Assembly: GCA_964645785.1 (NCBI GenBank)
Contig: CAZYAV010000004.1
Span: 1-64,000, forward strand
DNA length: 64,000 bases
Origin: CALWZE01 sp964645785
Lineage (GTDB): Bacteria; Bacillota; Clostridia; Oscillospirales; Ruminococcaceae
Reading direction: 5' to 3'
Shown here: one piece after another, positions 24,293 to 33,407 of the stretch
How the letters are laid out: every line of letters begins with the position of its first letter
Position numbering within the stretch: position 1 is the first letter of the stretch
Made by a program: the position numbers and the translations under genes
The notes under the pieces: generated by a model
Databases searched by the model: none
What the model was told of the DNA's origin: nothing
Seen by the model: the letters and a program-made list of their open reading frames with translations, nothing else

Positions 24293-24367
24293 GGCCCGTT
24301 GGTCAAGCGGCTAAGACACCGCCCTTTCACGGCGGTAACACGAGTTCGATTCTCGTACGGGTCACCA
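24293..24367 (+). tRNA. tRNA-Glu (UUC)
   Basis: 75 bases with encoded CCA. Acceptor GGCCCGT pairs with ACGGGTC, D arm GGTCAAGCGGCTAAGAC, anticodon loop CTTTCAC with anticodon UUC, T arm CGAGTTCGATTCTCG. A standard glutamate tRNA, co-transcribed with tRNA-Met. Confidence 0.96.
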
Positions 24368-24370
24368 CAA

Positions 24371-24404
24371 GCGCCTTGCCGCAACTGCGGCGGGGTGTTT
24401 TTTT
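24371..24404 (+). terminator. Terminator of the tRNA unit
   Basis: GCCGC-AACT-GCGGC stem with flanking G-C pairs, followed by seven T residues, just after tRNA-Glu. Confidence 0.8.
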
Positions 24405-24432
24405 GTATAACGAAAAGCAGGGAGAAACCGGC

Positions 24433-25056
24433 ATGGAACAGATGGACAGCGCGGCGCTGCCGGCGGCGTTCGCGGACGCGGCGCGGGAGGAGGAGACCCT
24501 GCGCGGCATCGCGTTTGCGGGCGTACAGGTGGAAAACGCGGATTTTTCAAGACTCTCGCTGGAGCAGACGCGGCTGACCCGGTGCGCCTTTCTCAACTGC
24601 TCGTTTGAGAAGGGCGCCTTCGTCCAGACGGTCTTTGACCGGTGCAGCCTGGTGAACTGCCGGTTCGAGGGCGGCTATTTCCGGGAAACGCAGCTGCTTG
24701 GCTGCCGCGCCGACGGGGCGGATTTCCGCCGCTGCACCCTGCGCGGCAGCGGGATTGCGGGCGGCAGCTACCGGTACGCCAACTTCACCGGCGCCCTGCT
24801 GGACGGCTGCCGCATCACGGGCGCCTGTATGCGGGACGCGGCATTTGCGCAGGTTCGCTTTAAGCAGACGGCGTTTGCCGAAACCGACCTTGCGCGCGCC
24901 GACTTTTTCAAGACGCCGCTTAAAGGGCTGGATCTGACCAGCTGCGAGCTCGGGGGCATCCTTGTCTCGGACAGCTTTGCCGAGCTGCGCGGCGCGTCGG
25001 TCACTCCGGCGCAGGCCGTCGGATTTGCGGCCATGCTGGGGCTCAAAATTGTCTGA
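24433..25056 (+). CDS. Pentapeptide-repeat protein
   Basis: 207 residues. From about residue 30 to 175 the sequence follows the A(D/N)LxX five-residue rhythm with central F or L: VENADFSRLSLEQTRL, FVQTVFDRCSLVNCRF, ADGADFRRCTLRGSGI and YRYANFTGALLDGCRI. It should form a right-handed quadrilateral beta-helix. Some relatives (Qnr, MfpA) protect DNA gyrase by mimicking DNA; most have no known role and nothing here points to gyrase. GGGAG precedes the ATG. It is convergent with mntP, 12 bases apart. Confidence 0.9.
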   Translation: MEQMDSAALPAAFADAAREEETLRGIAFAGVQVENADFSRLSLEQTRLTRCAFLNCSFEKGAFVQTVFDRCSLVNCRFEGGYFRETQLLGCRADGADFRRCTLRGSGIAGGSYRYANFTGALLDGCRITGACMRDAAFAQVRFKQTAFAETDLARADFFKTPLKGLDLTSCELGGILVSDSFAELRGASVTPAQAVGFAAMLGLKIV

Positions 25057-25068
25057 ATGCCCCGCCGC

Positions 25069-25638
25069 TCAGCCCAGCAGCCCCAGGTGCTCCAGCAGAA
25101 TCTTCAGCCCGATGCCGATCAGGATGAGGCCGCCGGCAAGCTCCGCCCGGCTTTTGAAGCGTGCGCCGAACCGGCAGCCCACCGCCACCCCGGCGACCGA
25201 CAGCGCAAAGGTCACAGCCCCGATGAGCGCCGCCGCCAACAGGATATCCACCCCCAGGAACGCGAAGGTGACCCCCACCGCCAGCGCGTCGATGCTTGTT
25301 GCAACCGAGAGCGCCAGCAGCTCCTTCAGGTTGTAAACCGCCTGCCCGCATTCCTCGTCCGCGTCCGGGCGGCGGGAATCCAGCGCCATTTTGCCCCCGA
25401 TCAGGCCAAGCAGCAAAAACGCGATCCAATGGTCGACCCGCTCGATATACTGTGCAAACTGCCGCCCCAGCAGCCAGCCCAGCACCGGCATCATCGCCTG
25501 GAACCCGCCGAACAGCCCACCCAGCAGGCAGGCGTACCGCAGATCGACCCGGCGCATCCGCAGCCCCTTGCAGACGGACACCGCAAACGCGTCCATCGCC
25601 AGCCCAACCGCAATCAGGCTCAACTGAATAAGTCCCAT
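25069..25638 (-). CDS. mntP: Manganese efflux pump MntP
   Basis: 189 residues with six membrane helices in two repeats of three. Each repeat has its conserved acidic motif: GLAMDAFAVSVCKGL near 12-26 and ATSIDALAVGVTFAF near 107-121. MntP exports Mn(II) from the cytosol. The ATG at 25638 follows GGAGTG; the frame upstream is shadow. A good promoter lies 65 bases upstream. The short leader (about 57 bases) leaves no room for the yybP-ykoY manganese riboswitch that often controls this gene. Confidence 0.94.
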   Translation of the reverse strand: MGLIQLSLIAVGLAMDAFAVSVCKGLRMRRVDLRYACLLGGLFGGFQAMMPVLGWLLGRQFAQYIERVDHWIAFLLLGLIGGKMALDSRRPDADEECGQAVYNLKELLALSVATSIDALAVGVTFAFLGVDILLAAALIGAVTFALSVAGVAVGCRFGARFKSRAELAGGLILIGIGLKILLEHLGLLG

Positions 25639-25702
25639 GAGTTTATCACTCCAATCTCTGTGTGGGCAATGCAGCCGCCCGGCGCAGAGGGTTTTGACGA
25701 GG

Positions 25703-25731
25703 ATTGTAACACAGGCGGCTGCCGCCGTCAA
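25703..25731 (-). promoter_or_regulatory. Promoter of mntP
   Basis: On the minus strand TTGACG, 17 bases, TACAAT. Confidence 0.75.
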
Positions 25732-25826
25732 CCGGCGCGCCGCTTTTCTTTGCGCGCAATTTGTATTATGATGTAGAAAAGGAGCGGCGGGCAGTTTGCC
25801 CACGCGGGAAAGGAGAGCTGCCCCTT

Positions 25827-26399
25827 ATGATAAAATGGCTCGCGCATCTGCGCACAATCAACCACCACAAGCGGCTTGTCATGCAGTACTGTTTTCGGTG
25901 CGGGCTTGTCCGGCAGGGGCTGCTGCACGACCTTTCCAAATACAACCCGATCGAGTTCCGCGCGGGCGCAAGGTATTTTCAGGGGGATCAGAGCCCCAAC
26001 AACATCGAGCGGCTGAAGGAGGGGTACAGCACGGCGTGGCTGCACCACAAGGGGCGCAACAAGCACCATCTGGAATACTGGATCGACTATTCCGCCTACG
26101 GCGACCACCGGATGTGCGGCATGGAGATGCCGGTGCGCTATGTGGCCGAGATGGTCTGTGACCGCATCGCCGCCAGCAAAACCTACAACCCCACAACGTA
26201 CGAGGACGGCGCCCCCTTCCGCTATTACGACTTTTCCAAGGATCACCTGATCCTGCACCCCAACACCCGGGCGCTGCTGGAGGGGCTGCTGATGATGCTG
26301 TGCGACAAAGGCGAGGCCGAGACCTTCCGCTTTATCAAGGAGGAGGTTGTGCGAAAGAACGCAAACCCCTTTAAAACCGAACAACCGCCGCAGGCCTGA
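25827..26399 (+). CDS. DUF5662-like protein
   Basis: 190 residues, soluble. Histidine-rich blocks include RTINHHKRLVMQYC (9-22), GLLHDLSKYNPIEF (31-44), TAWLHHKGRNKHHLEYW (69-85) and a Tyr/Asp-rich centre. The HD pair in LLHDLSK and the HH...HH spacing suggest a metal site of the HD-like kind. This matches my memory of the DUF5662 family, common in Clostridia and phages; no function is known. AAGGAGA precedes the ATG. A ferritin-like protein follows 124 bases later after a terminator. Confidence 0.7.
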   Translation: MIKWLAHLRTINHHKRLVMQYCFRCGLVRQGLLHDLSKYNPIEFRAGARYFQGDQSPNNIERLKEGYSTAWLHHKGRNKHHLEYWIDYSAYGDHRMCGMEMPVRYVAEMVCDRIAASKTYNPTTYEDGAPFRYYDFSKDHLILHPNTRALLEGLLMMLCDKGEAETFRFIKEEVVRKNANPFKTEQPPQA

Positions 26400-26419
26400 G
26401 CGCCGCGGCGGCTTTTTTT
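26385..26419 (+). terminator. Terminator overlapping the end of the DUF5662-like gene
   Basis: CCGCCGC pairs with GCGGCGG across a loop that contains the stop codon; seven T residues follow. Confidence 0.7.
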
Positions 26420-26522
26420 GCGCGCGGATTCCTCCCGCCGCGGGGGCGGGCGAATATTCCGCGCGGCGCGGGCGCATACTAACGGCATCCGATACAATTA
26501 TAAGAAAAAGGAGCTGTGCGCT

Positions 26523-27770
26523 ATGCCGATGAATCCGTTTGAACACAAGACCGGCTCGGTGGAGAGCTGTATCCTGGACTGGAAAAAGCTGAACCAGAAG
26601 CCGTACAACAAAAACACCGTTGACCCGTATACCAAGCTGCGGGTGATCCTCTCCAACGGCGCGGAGTTTGAGGCGAACTGGTTTATGCACCAGTTTTCCC
26701 GCCACTGCGACGACAACGACCTGCGCCGGGAGCTGGCGCTCATCCGCCGGGTCGAACAGCAGCAGCAAAAGCGAATCACTTCGCTCAAGCCGATCAACGA
26801 GTCGATTCTGGAGCACACGATCGGCTATGAGATGCTTGCGGTGGATCTGACCAGCGCGCTTGCCCAGGGCGAGACCAACCACACGGTCAAGCAGGCGCTC
26901 GATTTCGCGCTGCTGGAGGATTTCGACCACCTCTACCGCTACGCCGACCTGCTGGAGGGGGAGCAGGGGGTCAAGGCCGAGCGCCTGGTCGGCAAGCACA
27001 TCGAGATCATGCCCGGGCGGCCGACCCTCGCGCATTACCGCCACCCCTTCGACGACATTCGCCAGCCGATTGACTGCGGGGACGAGCTGCTGACCAAGCT
27101 GCATGTCGGCATCATTGTCGCCGCCGAGCAGCAGACCATGAACTACTATATGAACATCGGGGGCTTTTATGAGAGCGAGCCGGGGCGCAAGCTGTACACC
27201 GAAATCGCCATGGTCGAGGAGCAGCACGTCACCCACTACGGCAGCCTAATGGACCCCAACACGACCTGGCTGGAGTGCCTGCTGCTGCACGAATACACCG
27301 AGTGCTATCTCTACTACTCCAACTACAAGACCGAGACGGACGAGAGCATCAAAGCCCTGTGGGAGGAGCTGTTTGAGCAGGAGGTCGCCCATCTGCACAA
27401 GGCGGCCGAGCTGCTGGAAAAATACGAGCACAAGGCGTGGCAGCAGGTCATCCCGGACGGCACCTTCCCCAAGCTGCTCAAGCTGGAGCCGAGCATCGAC
27501 TATGTCCGCGAGGTGCTCAACACCGTCCGCCTCACCTCCGACCGGGAGGGCTATGCCGAGGTCGACGACATGCCGGACGACGCTGACTTCTTCCGCTATC
27601 AGCAGATGGTCAACACCGATATTCCCAACATCCAGTCGCACAAGGTCATCAAGGACTATATCGCCAAAAACGGCGAGGATTACCGCTATGAGACCGAGCC
27701 GCACCCGGTGGAGGCGCTCGCAGACCGCGCGCAGGACAACACCGAGCTCGGCCGCGTCAAGGGCGCGTGA
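26523..27770 (+). CDS. Ferritin-like domain protein of unknown function
   Basis: 415 residues, acidic and almost all helical. The centre has two helix pairs with carboxylate-His spacing of a diiron four-helix bundle: IVAAEQQTMNYY and IAMVEEQHVTHYG (about 200-242), then LLLHEYTECYLYYSNY and LFEQEVAHLHKAAELL (about 255-305). The N-terminal 180 residues hold a further helical region with ILEHTIGYEMLAVDL. Such proteins may store iron or use it for redox reactions in the cytosol. I know relatives annotated only as ferritin-like in Clostridia. AAGGAG precedes the ATG; a strong hairpin ends the transcript. Confidence 0.75.
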   Translation: MPMNPFEHKTGSVESCILDWKKLNQKPYNKNTVDPYTKLRVILSNGAEFEANWFMHQFSRHCDDNDLRRELALIRRVEQQQQKRITSLKPINESILEHTIGYEMLAVDLTSALAQGETNHTVKQALDFALLEDFDHLYRYADLLEGEQGVKAERLVGKHIEIMPGRPTLAHYRHPFDDIRQPIDCGDELLTKLHVGIIVAAEQQTMNYYMNIGGFYESEPGRKLYTEIAMVEEQHVTHYGSLMDPNTTWLECLLLHEYTECYLYYSNYKTETDESIKALWEELFEQEVAHLHKAAELLEKYEHKAWQQVIPDGTFPKLLKLEPSIDYVREVLNTVRLTSDREGYAEVDDMPDDADFFRYQQMVNTDIPNIQSHKVIKDYIAKNGEDYRYETEPHPVEALADRAQDNTELGRVKGA

Positions 27771-27789
27771 CGGCCGGGTATACCGCAAA

Positions 27790-27819
27790 AAAGAGCCGCG
27801 GAAAATTCCGCGGCTCTTT
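27790..27819 (+). terminator. Terminator of the ferritin-like gene
   Basis: AAAGAGCCGCGGAA pairs with TTCCGCGGCTCTTT, 20 bases after the stop. Confidence 0.85.
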
Positions 27820-28038
27820 GCCTGCCCCGGCGCCAGGCACCGGATACGCGGGGGAGCGGGCGGAGCCCGCAAAGGATCATCGTCCGCCGCAAACCTGGCT
27901 CCAGCCCGCCCCGGTGCGGCGTGCCTGTTTTGTCCCGCGGCCGGCGGAGCCGCCGGGTGTCTCAGGCGGAATGCCGGCCGCAGCAAGGGTCGGTGCGCCG
28001 GATGCAGAAGCTCCATACACCGGCCGCGGCCGGGCGGT

Positions 28039-29457
28039 TTAACCGGAATACCGGCCGCCGGCCGGGGCACCGCTGCGCAGTGCTTTGAGGGTGTACAGAA
28101 TGACAAAAACGCAGACGACAAAGGTCAGCAGATCCGAAGCCGGCATGGAGTAAAGCACCCCGTCCAGCCCGAAGCGAACCGGCAGCAGCAGCGCGAACCC
28201 GACCCCGAACAGAACCTCGCGGATCATCGATATGGCGGTGGAGGCAAACGCCTTGCCAAGCGATTGCAGGTAAATAAAGGTGCCCTTGTTCACGGTGGCG
28301 AGAACCGTCATGCAGAGATAAACGCGGAAGCATTTTACGGCGTAGGCCGTGTAATACGCGCTTTCGTTGGCCGCGCCGAAAACCGCAATCAGCCGGTGGG
28401 GGAGCAGCTCCGCCACCAGCAGCGCGGCGGCGCCGACCGCCGCCTCCGCGGCCAGAAGCCGCACAAACAGCCCCCGCGCGCGGTCCTTGCGCCCCGCGCC
28501 GATGTTGTAGCCAACCACGGGGATGCAGCCCGCGGCCAGCCCCACGGCAATCGAAATCACAATCTGGAAGAACTTCATGACAATGCCCAGCACCGCCATC
28601 GGGATCTGGGCGAATTGCGGCTGCCCGAACACGGGGTCAAGCGCGCCGTACCGCAGGGTCATGTTCTGAATCGCCGCCATCGCCATCACCAGAGAAATCT
28701 GGGACAAAAAGCTGCATATGCCGAGCGGCAGATACCTTGCGGCAAGCCTTCCGTGCAGCCGGAAGCTGCCGGCCGCAAGCCGCACCGCCTTCATGTGGAA
28801 CAGGTGCCAGACCGCCAGCACCGCCGTGACCACCTGCCCCAGCACGGTCGCCAGCGCGGCGCCCATCATGCCCCAGCGGAACCCGAAAATAAACAGCGGA
28901 TCCAGCAGCAGGTTGACACCCGCGCCGGCCAGGGTGGAGAGCATCGCGAACCCGGGGCTACCGTCCGAGCGGATGATCGGGTTGAGCGCCTGCCCGAACA
29001 GATAAAACGGGAGCCCCAGCGTGATCCAGAAAAGGTAATCCTGCGCGTGCGCAAAGGTTTCTGGGTTGACCCGGGCGCCGAACAGGGTGAGGATCGGATC
29101 CCGAAAGGCGAGGTAGACCGCCGTCAGCACAAGGCCGCAGAGCACGCTGAGCAGCACGGCGCTGCCGACGCTTTTGTGCGCCGCGTCCCTGTCCCCGCGC
29201 CCCAGGCTGATGCTGACAAACGCGCAGCATCCGTCCCCGATCATCACCGCCACGGCCAGCGCCGCCACGGTCAGCGGGAAGACGGCCGTGTTCGCCGCGT
29301 TTCCGTAAGAGCCAAGATAGTCCGCGTTGGCGATGAAAATCTGGTCGACGATGTTGTATAGCGCCGCAACCAGAAGAGAGATGACGCAGGGCAGCGCGTA
29401 TTTTGTCATCAGCCTGCCCAGCGGCTCGGTTTCCAGAAATCGGTTGGTTTTTTCCAT
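28039..29457 (-). CDS. MATE-family efflux transporter
   Basis: 472 residues with twelve membrane segments in two halves. It begins EPLGRLMTKYALPCVISLL and NIVDQIFIAN, typical of the DinF/NorM-like clostridial group, and GYNIGAGRKDRARGL marks the second half. These pumps export cationic drugs or metabolites in exchange for Na+ or H+. The start at 29457 follows GGAGGAGA; the frame is open upstream but has no homology. The substrate is unknown. The transcript begins about 310 bases upstream, an unusually long leader. Confidence 0.92.
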   Translation of the reverse strand: MEKTNRFLETEPLGRLMTKYALPCVISLLVAALYNIVDQIFIANADYLGSYGNAANTAVFPLTVAALAVAVMIGDGCCAFVSISLGRGDRDAAHKSVGSAVLLSVLCGLVLTAVYLAFRDPILTLFGARVNPETFAHAQDYLFWITLGLPFYLFGQALNPIIRSDGSPGFAMLSTLAGAGVNLLLDPLFIFGFRWGMMGAALATVLGQVVTAVLAVWHLFHMKAVRLAAGSFRLHGRLAARYLPLGICSFLSQISLVMAMAAIQNMTLRYGALDPVFGQPQFAQIPMAVLGIVMKFFQIVISIAVGLAAGCIPVVGYNIGAGRKDRARGLFVRLLAAEAAVGAAALLVAELLPHRLIAVFGAANESAYYTAYAVKCFRVYLCMTVLATVNKGTFIYLQSLGKAFASTAISMIREVLFGVGFALLLPVRFGLDGVLYSMPASDLLTFVVCVFVILYTLKALRSGAPAGGRYSG

Positions 29458-29947
29458 AAAATTTCTCCTCCATATAAAGAATCCGCACGGCCGGCGGCGG
29501 GAGGAGAAAACAGAGGACGTCTGCCCGCATAACAGCCCCGGCGGGATGCCCGGCCAAAGCGGTGCGCGCGGCGCCAAGCAGCATCGGTTCCTCTGTGTTC
29601 CCGTCCCCCAATAGCTGGACTTATGCCGTCTTGGCCGCACGCTGACGCAAGGACTGCCGCGGCGCAGCGCCGCCCGCAGGGACGGGCGGCTGGCTGCCAG
29701 GCCGCGGCACAATAAAAAAAGCAGCGCGCCGCAGTCAACCGGAATTACGCGGTGACGCGACACGTTGCTGTTAAAATAATAGCAGACAAAAATTCAAAAA
29801 GTCAACCGAAAAATTTTGCGCCGGCGGATGCGCAAAAGCAGCCCGGAAAAGGCGGCAGTCACGCGGGGGATGGGTGGGATCCGGGGGGAATTCTGCGCCT
29901 GCTGCAAAACCGCATCCGGATTCCCCGGGGACTTCCGCCGGAAAAGC
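29458..29947. other. Spacer with long leader of the MATE gene
   Basis: 490 bases without a gene. It contains the MATE promoter and a leader of about 310 bases, GC-rich with several possible stems; I cannot match it to a known riboswitch. Confidence 0.55.
29776..29805 (-). promoter_or_regulatory. Promoter of the MATE gene
   Basis: On the minus strand TTGACT, 18 bases, TATTAT, in an AT-rich patch that stands out from the GC-rich surroundings. Confidence 0.65.
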
Positions 29948-31192
29948 TTATCCCCGCCGCTGCGCCGCCTCGCAGCGGCGGTGGGCGATCTGATAAAACG
30001 CAACGTATTTAATCATCTTGCGCGGGTCGTCCGGCGACAGGCCGTAATTCTCGTGCTCTCCGACAAGCACATCCACCCCGCAGATCCCCATGTTGTGGGT
30101 CAGGGCGCTCTGATGCTCCACCAGGGCGGAGAACGCGAACGGCGCGCCCTCCTTTTCCCCTTCAAAGTGCAGCCCGCGCCAGTCCGCGGTCATTTTGCCC
30201 GCGCCGCACAGGGTATAGCCGAACCGCCCGTCGATTGTTTTGTACAGCCGGCAGGGGCTTGTGAACGGGAAGCCGCCCGCGTCCGCTTCCCGCTCGGCGG
30301 CCTGATATTCCCAGCGGTACCAGGCAACCGGATTGTCAAAGACAGTCTCCCCGCGCGGCGCGTGCAGCAGGCCGCTATTGTCGATTTCGACAGTGTACCC
30401 GCATTTTTCACAAAACAATCGGTTGCTTTTTGATGAAATCGAGAAATCCGTCTTGCAGGCCGGGCACCGATATAGTATACTTTGTAAGCCGTCTGTGATT
30501 CGATCCGGCCGGTATTTGACCGCGTTCTGGCGCGCCCATTCGTATTCGTTGTAATCGAGCGCGGCGCACAGCTTTGCATAAATCTCATCGACCGAAAGCG
30601 CGGCGAGCTGCTCGGGGGTGAGCACGACCGAGGCGGTGGCGCGCATCGCGCCGCGGTAGGTTTTGCCGCGCCCCCATTTGGGGCAGGACAGGTGATTGCC
30701 GTGGGTCAGGCAGACCGCGACGGTCATGCCCAGCTTTTTGGCAAGCTTGGCGATGCTTTTGTCTATCTCCCCGGCCGCGCCGGTATAGGTGACCTGCCCT
30801 TCGGGAAAGATCCCGATGCTGCACCCCCGCTTGGCCGCGGCAAGGCAGGCGCGGATTGCGCCCGAATCCGGCACATACTGCCGCTTGGGGATGCAGCCCA
30901 TGAACCGCAGCAGACGGCCGAGCAGCGCGTGCCGGAAGAAATAGGTGGTTACCATAAAATTGAGCCGCCGCGGATAGGCCGCGAGCGCCATGGTGATAAA
31001 GTCCAGATTGCTGGCGTGGTTGCCGAGCATCAGCACCGGGCCGCGCAGGCTGCGCAGCGCCGGGTCGCTGCGGTCGACCCGCAGCCGGAAGACCAGCCGC
31101 ATATACAGCCCGCAGAAAAACACGGCAAGCGAATATAAAACGGCATTCGGAGTGCGCGGGGCAGCCCCGCGCTTCGCTGGTTTTGTGGACAT
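29948..31192 (-). CDS. PlsC-type acyltransferase fused to a zinc-ribbon region
   Basis: 414 residues from the ATG at 31192 (an in-frame TTG lies 6 bases earlier). Residues 20-37 anchor it in the membrane. NHASNLD at 58-64 gives the catalytic HX4D motif and FPEGQ the glycerol-phosphate-binding motif, as in 1-acylglycerol-3-phosphate acyltransferase. Normal PlsC proteins end near residue 240; here a zinc-ribbon follows (CPACKTDF and CEKCGY, about 265-295) and then some 115 residues with ETVFDNPVAWYRWEYQAAE that I do not recognise. The extra part may bind a partner or nucleic acid. Divergent from the flavoprotein gene. Confidence 0.85.
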   Translation of the reverse strand: MSTKPAKRGAAPRTPNAVLYSLAVFFCGLYMRLVFRLRVDRSDPALRSLRGPVLMLGNHASNLDFITMALAAYPRRLNFMVTTYFFRHALLGRLLRFMGCIPKRQYVPDSGAIRACLAAAKRGCSIGIFPEGQVTYTGAAGEIDKSIAKLAKKLGMTVAVCLTHGNHLSCPKWGRGKTYRGAMRATASVVLTPEQLAALSVDEIYAKLCAALDYNEYEWARQNAVKYRPDRITDGLQSILYRCPACKTDFSISSKSNRLFCEKCGYTVEIDNSGLLHAPRGETVFDNPVAWYRWEYQAAEREADAGGFPFTSPCRLYKTIDGRFGYTLCGAGKMTADWRGLHFEGEKEGAPFAFSALVEHQSALTHNMGICGVDVLVGEHENYGLSPDDPRKMIKYVAFYQIAHRRCEAAQRRG

Positions 31193-31299
31193 GAGCAATC
31201 ACCGCCAAAACTTTTGAAATAATGCGCCGTCCAATACGAATAATAATACCATAAAACCCCGCCGCAGAAAAGACCTGCGCCTTTTGGAGAGCTCGCAAC

Positions 31300-33087
31300 A
31301 TGACGAAGAAATCAAAAAAACTGAAAATCATCCTGCTGGCTGTCGCGCTTGTCCTGATTGTGCAGCTTGTGGGCGGGATTGGGATGCTGGCGGGCGGCCG
31401 CGCCTGGACGCACGGCTATTCGGGCATGATTGAGCTGAGCGCCGAGGTGCAGGAGGACGGCAGCTTTCTGCTGACGGTTGACCGCAACGAGGAGGACTAC
31501 GGCCTGGGCAACATCGCGCTCGAACGCATGGTGGACACCATCAACGAGCAGCAGAGCCTGGACGTCGACATCATCGCGGGCGCAACCGAGACCAGCGCGG
31601 CCGCGCTCGCCTGCGCCGAGCGCGCGCTGAAGGGCGCGGGCGTCGACCCCGGGCAGCTGGAGGCCGGGCAGCGGGAGGCTGACGACCCGCTTGAATACAG
31701 CTGCGACGTGGTGGTGGTCGGCGCGGGCGGCGCGGGGCTGACCGCCGCGCTGACCGCCGCGCGCAACGGCAGCGAGGTCATCGTGGTGGAAAAGCTCGGC
31801 ATGGCGGGCGGCTCCACCGTGCGCAGCGGCGGGATGCTGCTGGCGGCCGGAACCGAGCAGCAGAACTACAACGGCGTGCGGGACAGCGGCGCCGCGCTTG
31901 CAAGCTATCTGTACGCCCTGTGCGACGAGACCGCCAGCGTGCAGAACCGCATCGTCACCCTCGCCGAGCATTCGGCGGACAATCTCGCGTTTCTCGAATC
32001 CCTCGGCGTCCAGTTTTCCGACAGCCTGTTTACCGGCATGGGCAGCAGCGTCCGGCGGGTGCACCTGGCGGTTGACCCCAAGGGGAACGGAAGCGGCGCG
32101 GCGATTGTGCAGGCACTGCTGGCCGCCTGCGAGCGCGAGGGGGTGCAGTTTGTCTATAACAGCGAGGTCTACGAGCTTACCCGGGACATCACCGGCGGCA
32201 TCACCGGCGTGCGGGCGCGCCGGCCGGACGGCGCCGAGCTGACCGTGCAGGCCGGGGCGACGGTTCTGGCGACCGGCGGCTATGACCGCAGCGACCTGCT
32301 GATTCGGGAATACAACCCGGCGGGCGCGCTGCCGGCCTATGCCTACAGCGCGCCGGGCAACACGGGCGAGGGCATCCGGCTTGCGCAGCAGGCGGGCGCG
32401 CAGGTGTTTGACGGCAGCCTGGTGGCGGAGCTTTACGACTTTTACGCCGGCTCCAACAACAGCGGCGGGCTGATGGTGACCCCGACGGGGCAGCGGTTCG
32501 CCGACGAATCCCGCCCGGCCTTCTGGCTCGGCTCCGCCATCCAAAAGGCCGGGTTCGGCTACGCCTGGCTGATTACCGACGCGGCCGGGTACAAAAGCAG
32601 CTTTGCAAACGGGCTGGAGCAGAACACCGTCGTTACCGCCGATTCGATTGAGGCGCTCGGGCAGATGATTAACGCCGTCGGGCTGCAGAGCACGGTTTAC
32701 AACTACAATCAGGCCTGCCTTGCCGGGCGGGACGACCAGTACGGCAAAAGCGCGGACAGCCTGCGCGCCATCGGGGACGGCCCCTATTACGCGGTGCGCT
32801 ATACGCTCAAAAGCTACGGCACCATGGGCGGTGTGCGCACAACCACAACCGGGCAGGCGATGAGCGCAATCGGCAATGTGCCGGGTCTGTTTGCCTGCGG
32901 AGAGGCGGCGAACGGCTCGTATATGAGCGGGTACTATCCCGGCTTCGGCGCCTCGCTCGCGCAGGTGATTGAATCCGGCCGGGCAACCGGGCTCGGCGCC
33001 AGCGAATACGCAAGCGAGAACCACGGCGAACAGGATTTCAACATCGTCCTCGCCGGGGAGGAGGACGAGGAGGACGGCCGCCGGTAA
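31300..33087 (+). CDS. Secreted FMN-binding/FAD flavoprotein (fumarate-reductase-like)
   Basis: 595 residues. A signal or anchor helix (9-32) is followed by an FMN-binding domain whose motif DIIAGATETSA (90-100) matches the Dxx(S/A)GAT flavinylation site, so FMN is probably attached to Thr96 outside the membrane by an ApbE enzyme. From 135 on, CDVVVVGAGGAGLTAAL starts an FAD domain of the fumarate reductase/urocanate reductase type, ending GVRTTTTGQAMS and GLFACGEAANG. The protein would pass electrons to an organic acceptor at the cell surface. No ApbE or quinone partner is in the window. GGAG precedes the ATG. Confidence 0.9.
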   Translation: MTKKSKKLKIILLAVALVLIVQLVGGIGMLAGGRAWTHGYSGMIELSAEVQEDGSFLLTVDRNEEDYGLGNIALERMVDTINEQQSLDVDIIAGATETSAAALACAERALKGAGVDPGQLEAGQREADDPLEYSCDVVVVGAGGAGLTAALTAARNGSEVIVVEKLGMAGGSTVRSGGMLLAAGTEQQNYNGVRDSGAALASYLYALCDETASVQNRIVTLAEHSADNLAFLESLGVQFSDSLFTGMGSSVRRVHLAVDPKGNGSGAAIVQALLAACEREGVQFVYNSEVYELTRDITGGITGVRARRPDGAELTVQAGATVLATGGYDRSDLLIREYNPAGALPAYAYSAPGNTGEGIRLAQQAGAQVFDGSLVAELYDFYAGSNNSGGLMVTPTGQRFADESRPAFWLGSAIQKAGFGYAWLITDAAGYKSSFANGLEQNTVVTADSIEALGQMINAVGLQSTVYNYNQACLAGRDDQYGKSADSLRAIGDGPYYAVRYTLKSYGTMGGVRTTTTGQAMSAIGNVPGLFACGEAANGSYMSGYYPGFGASLAQVIESGRATGLGASEYASENHGEQDFNIVLAGEEDEEDGRR

Positions 33088-33368
33088 CGGCAGGCCGCCA
33101 AAACCGCCTCCTTTAAGAGAAGCCTCATAGGGGGCGGGGACGGGCTTTGTCCCGGCTGTGTTTGGGAGATTTGTTCCCCCGGCCGTCGCGCCGCAGCCAA
33201 CAAGCCCCGCGTTCCCTGCGGCTCGCTTTTGGAACCGGGCGGGCTGCGCAAGCGTTCTGTTTTGAGCCGGATGCCCGGCGCTGCTCCTTTCTGCCCGGGT
33301 TGTTTTATTTAAAGACATTCCCCCCGCATAGCCGCCGGGTTGTTTTTGATGCGGCGGGCGGCGGAAGA

Positions 33369-33404
33369 GCGCCCCGCGCAGACGCGGCCGGGCGCTTTTT
33401 TATT
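33369..33404 (+). terminator. Probable terminator of the flavoprotein gene
   Basis: GCGCCCCGCG and CGCGGCCGGGCGC form an imperfect stem followed by TTTTTT. Confidence 0.6.
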
Positions 33405-33407
33405 GTG

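Noticed and set aside
25639..25702. yybP-ykoY manganese riboswitch before mntP
   Set aside because: The leader after the promoter is only about 57 bases and lacks the conserved stems.
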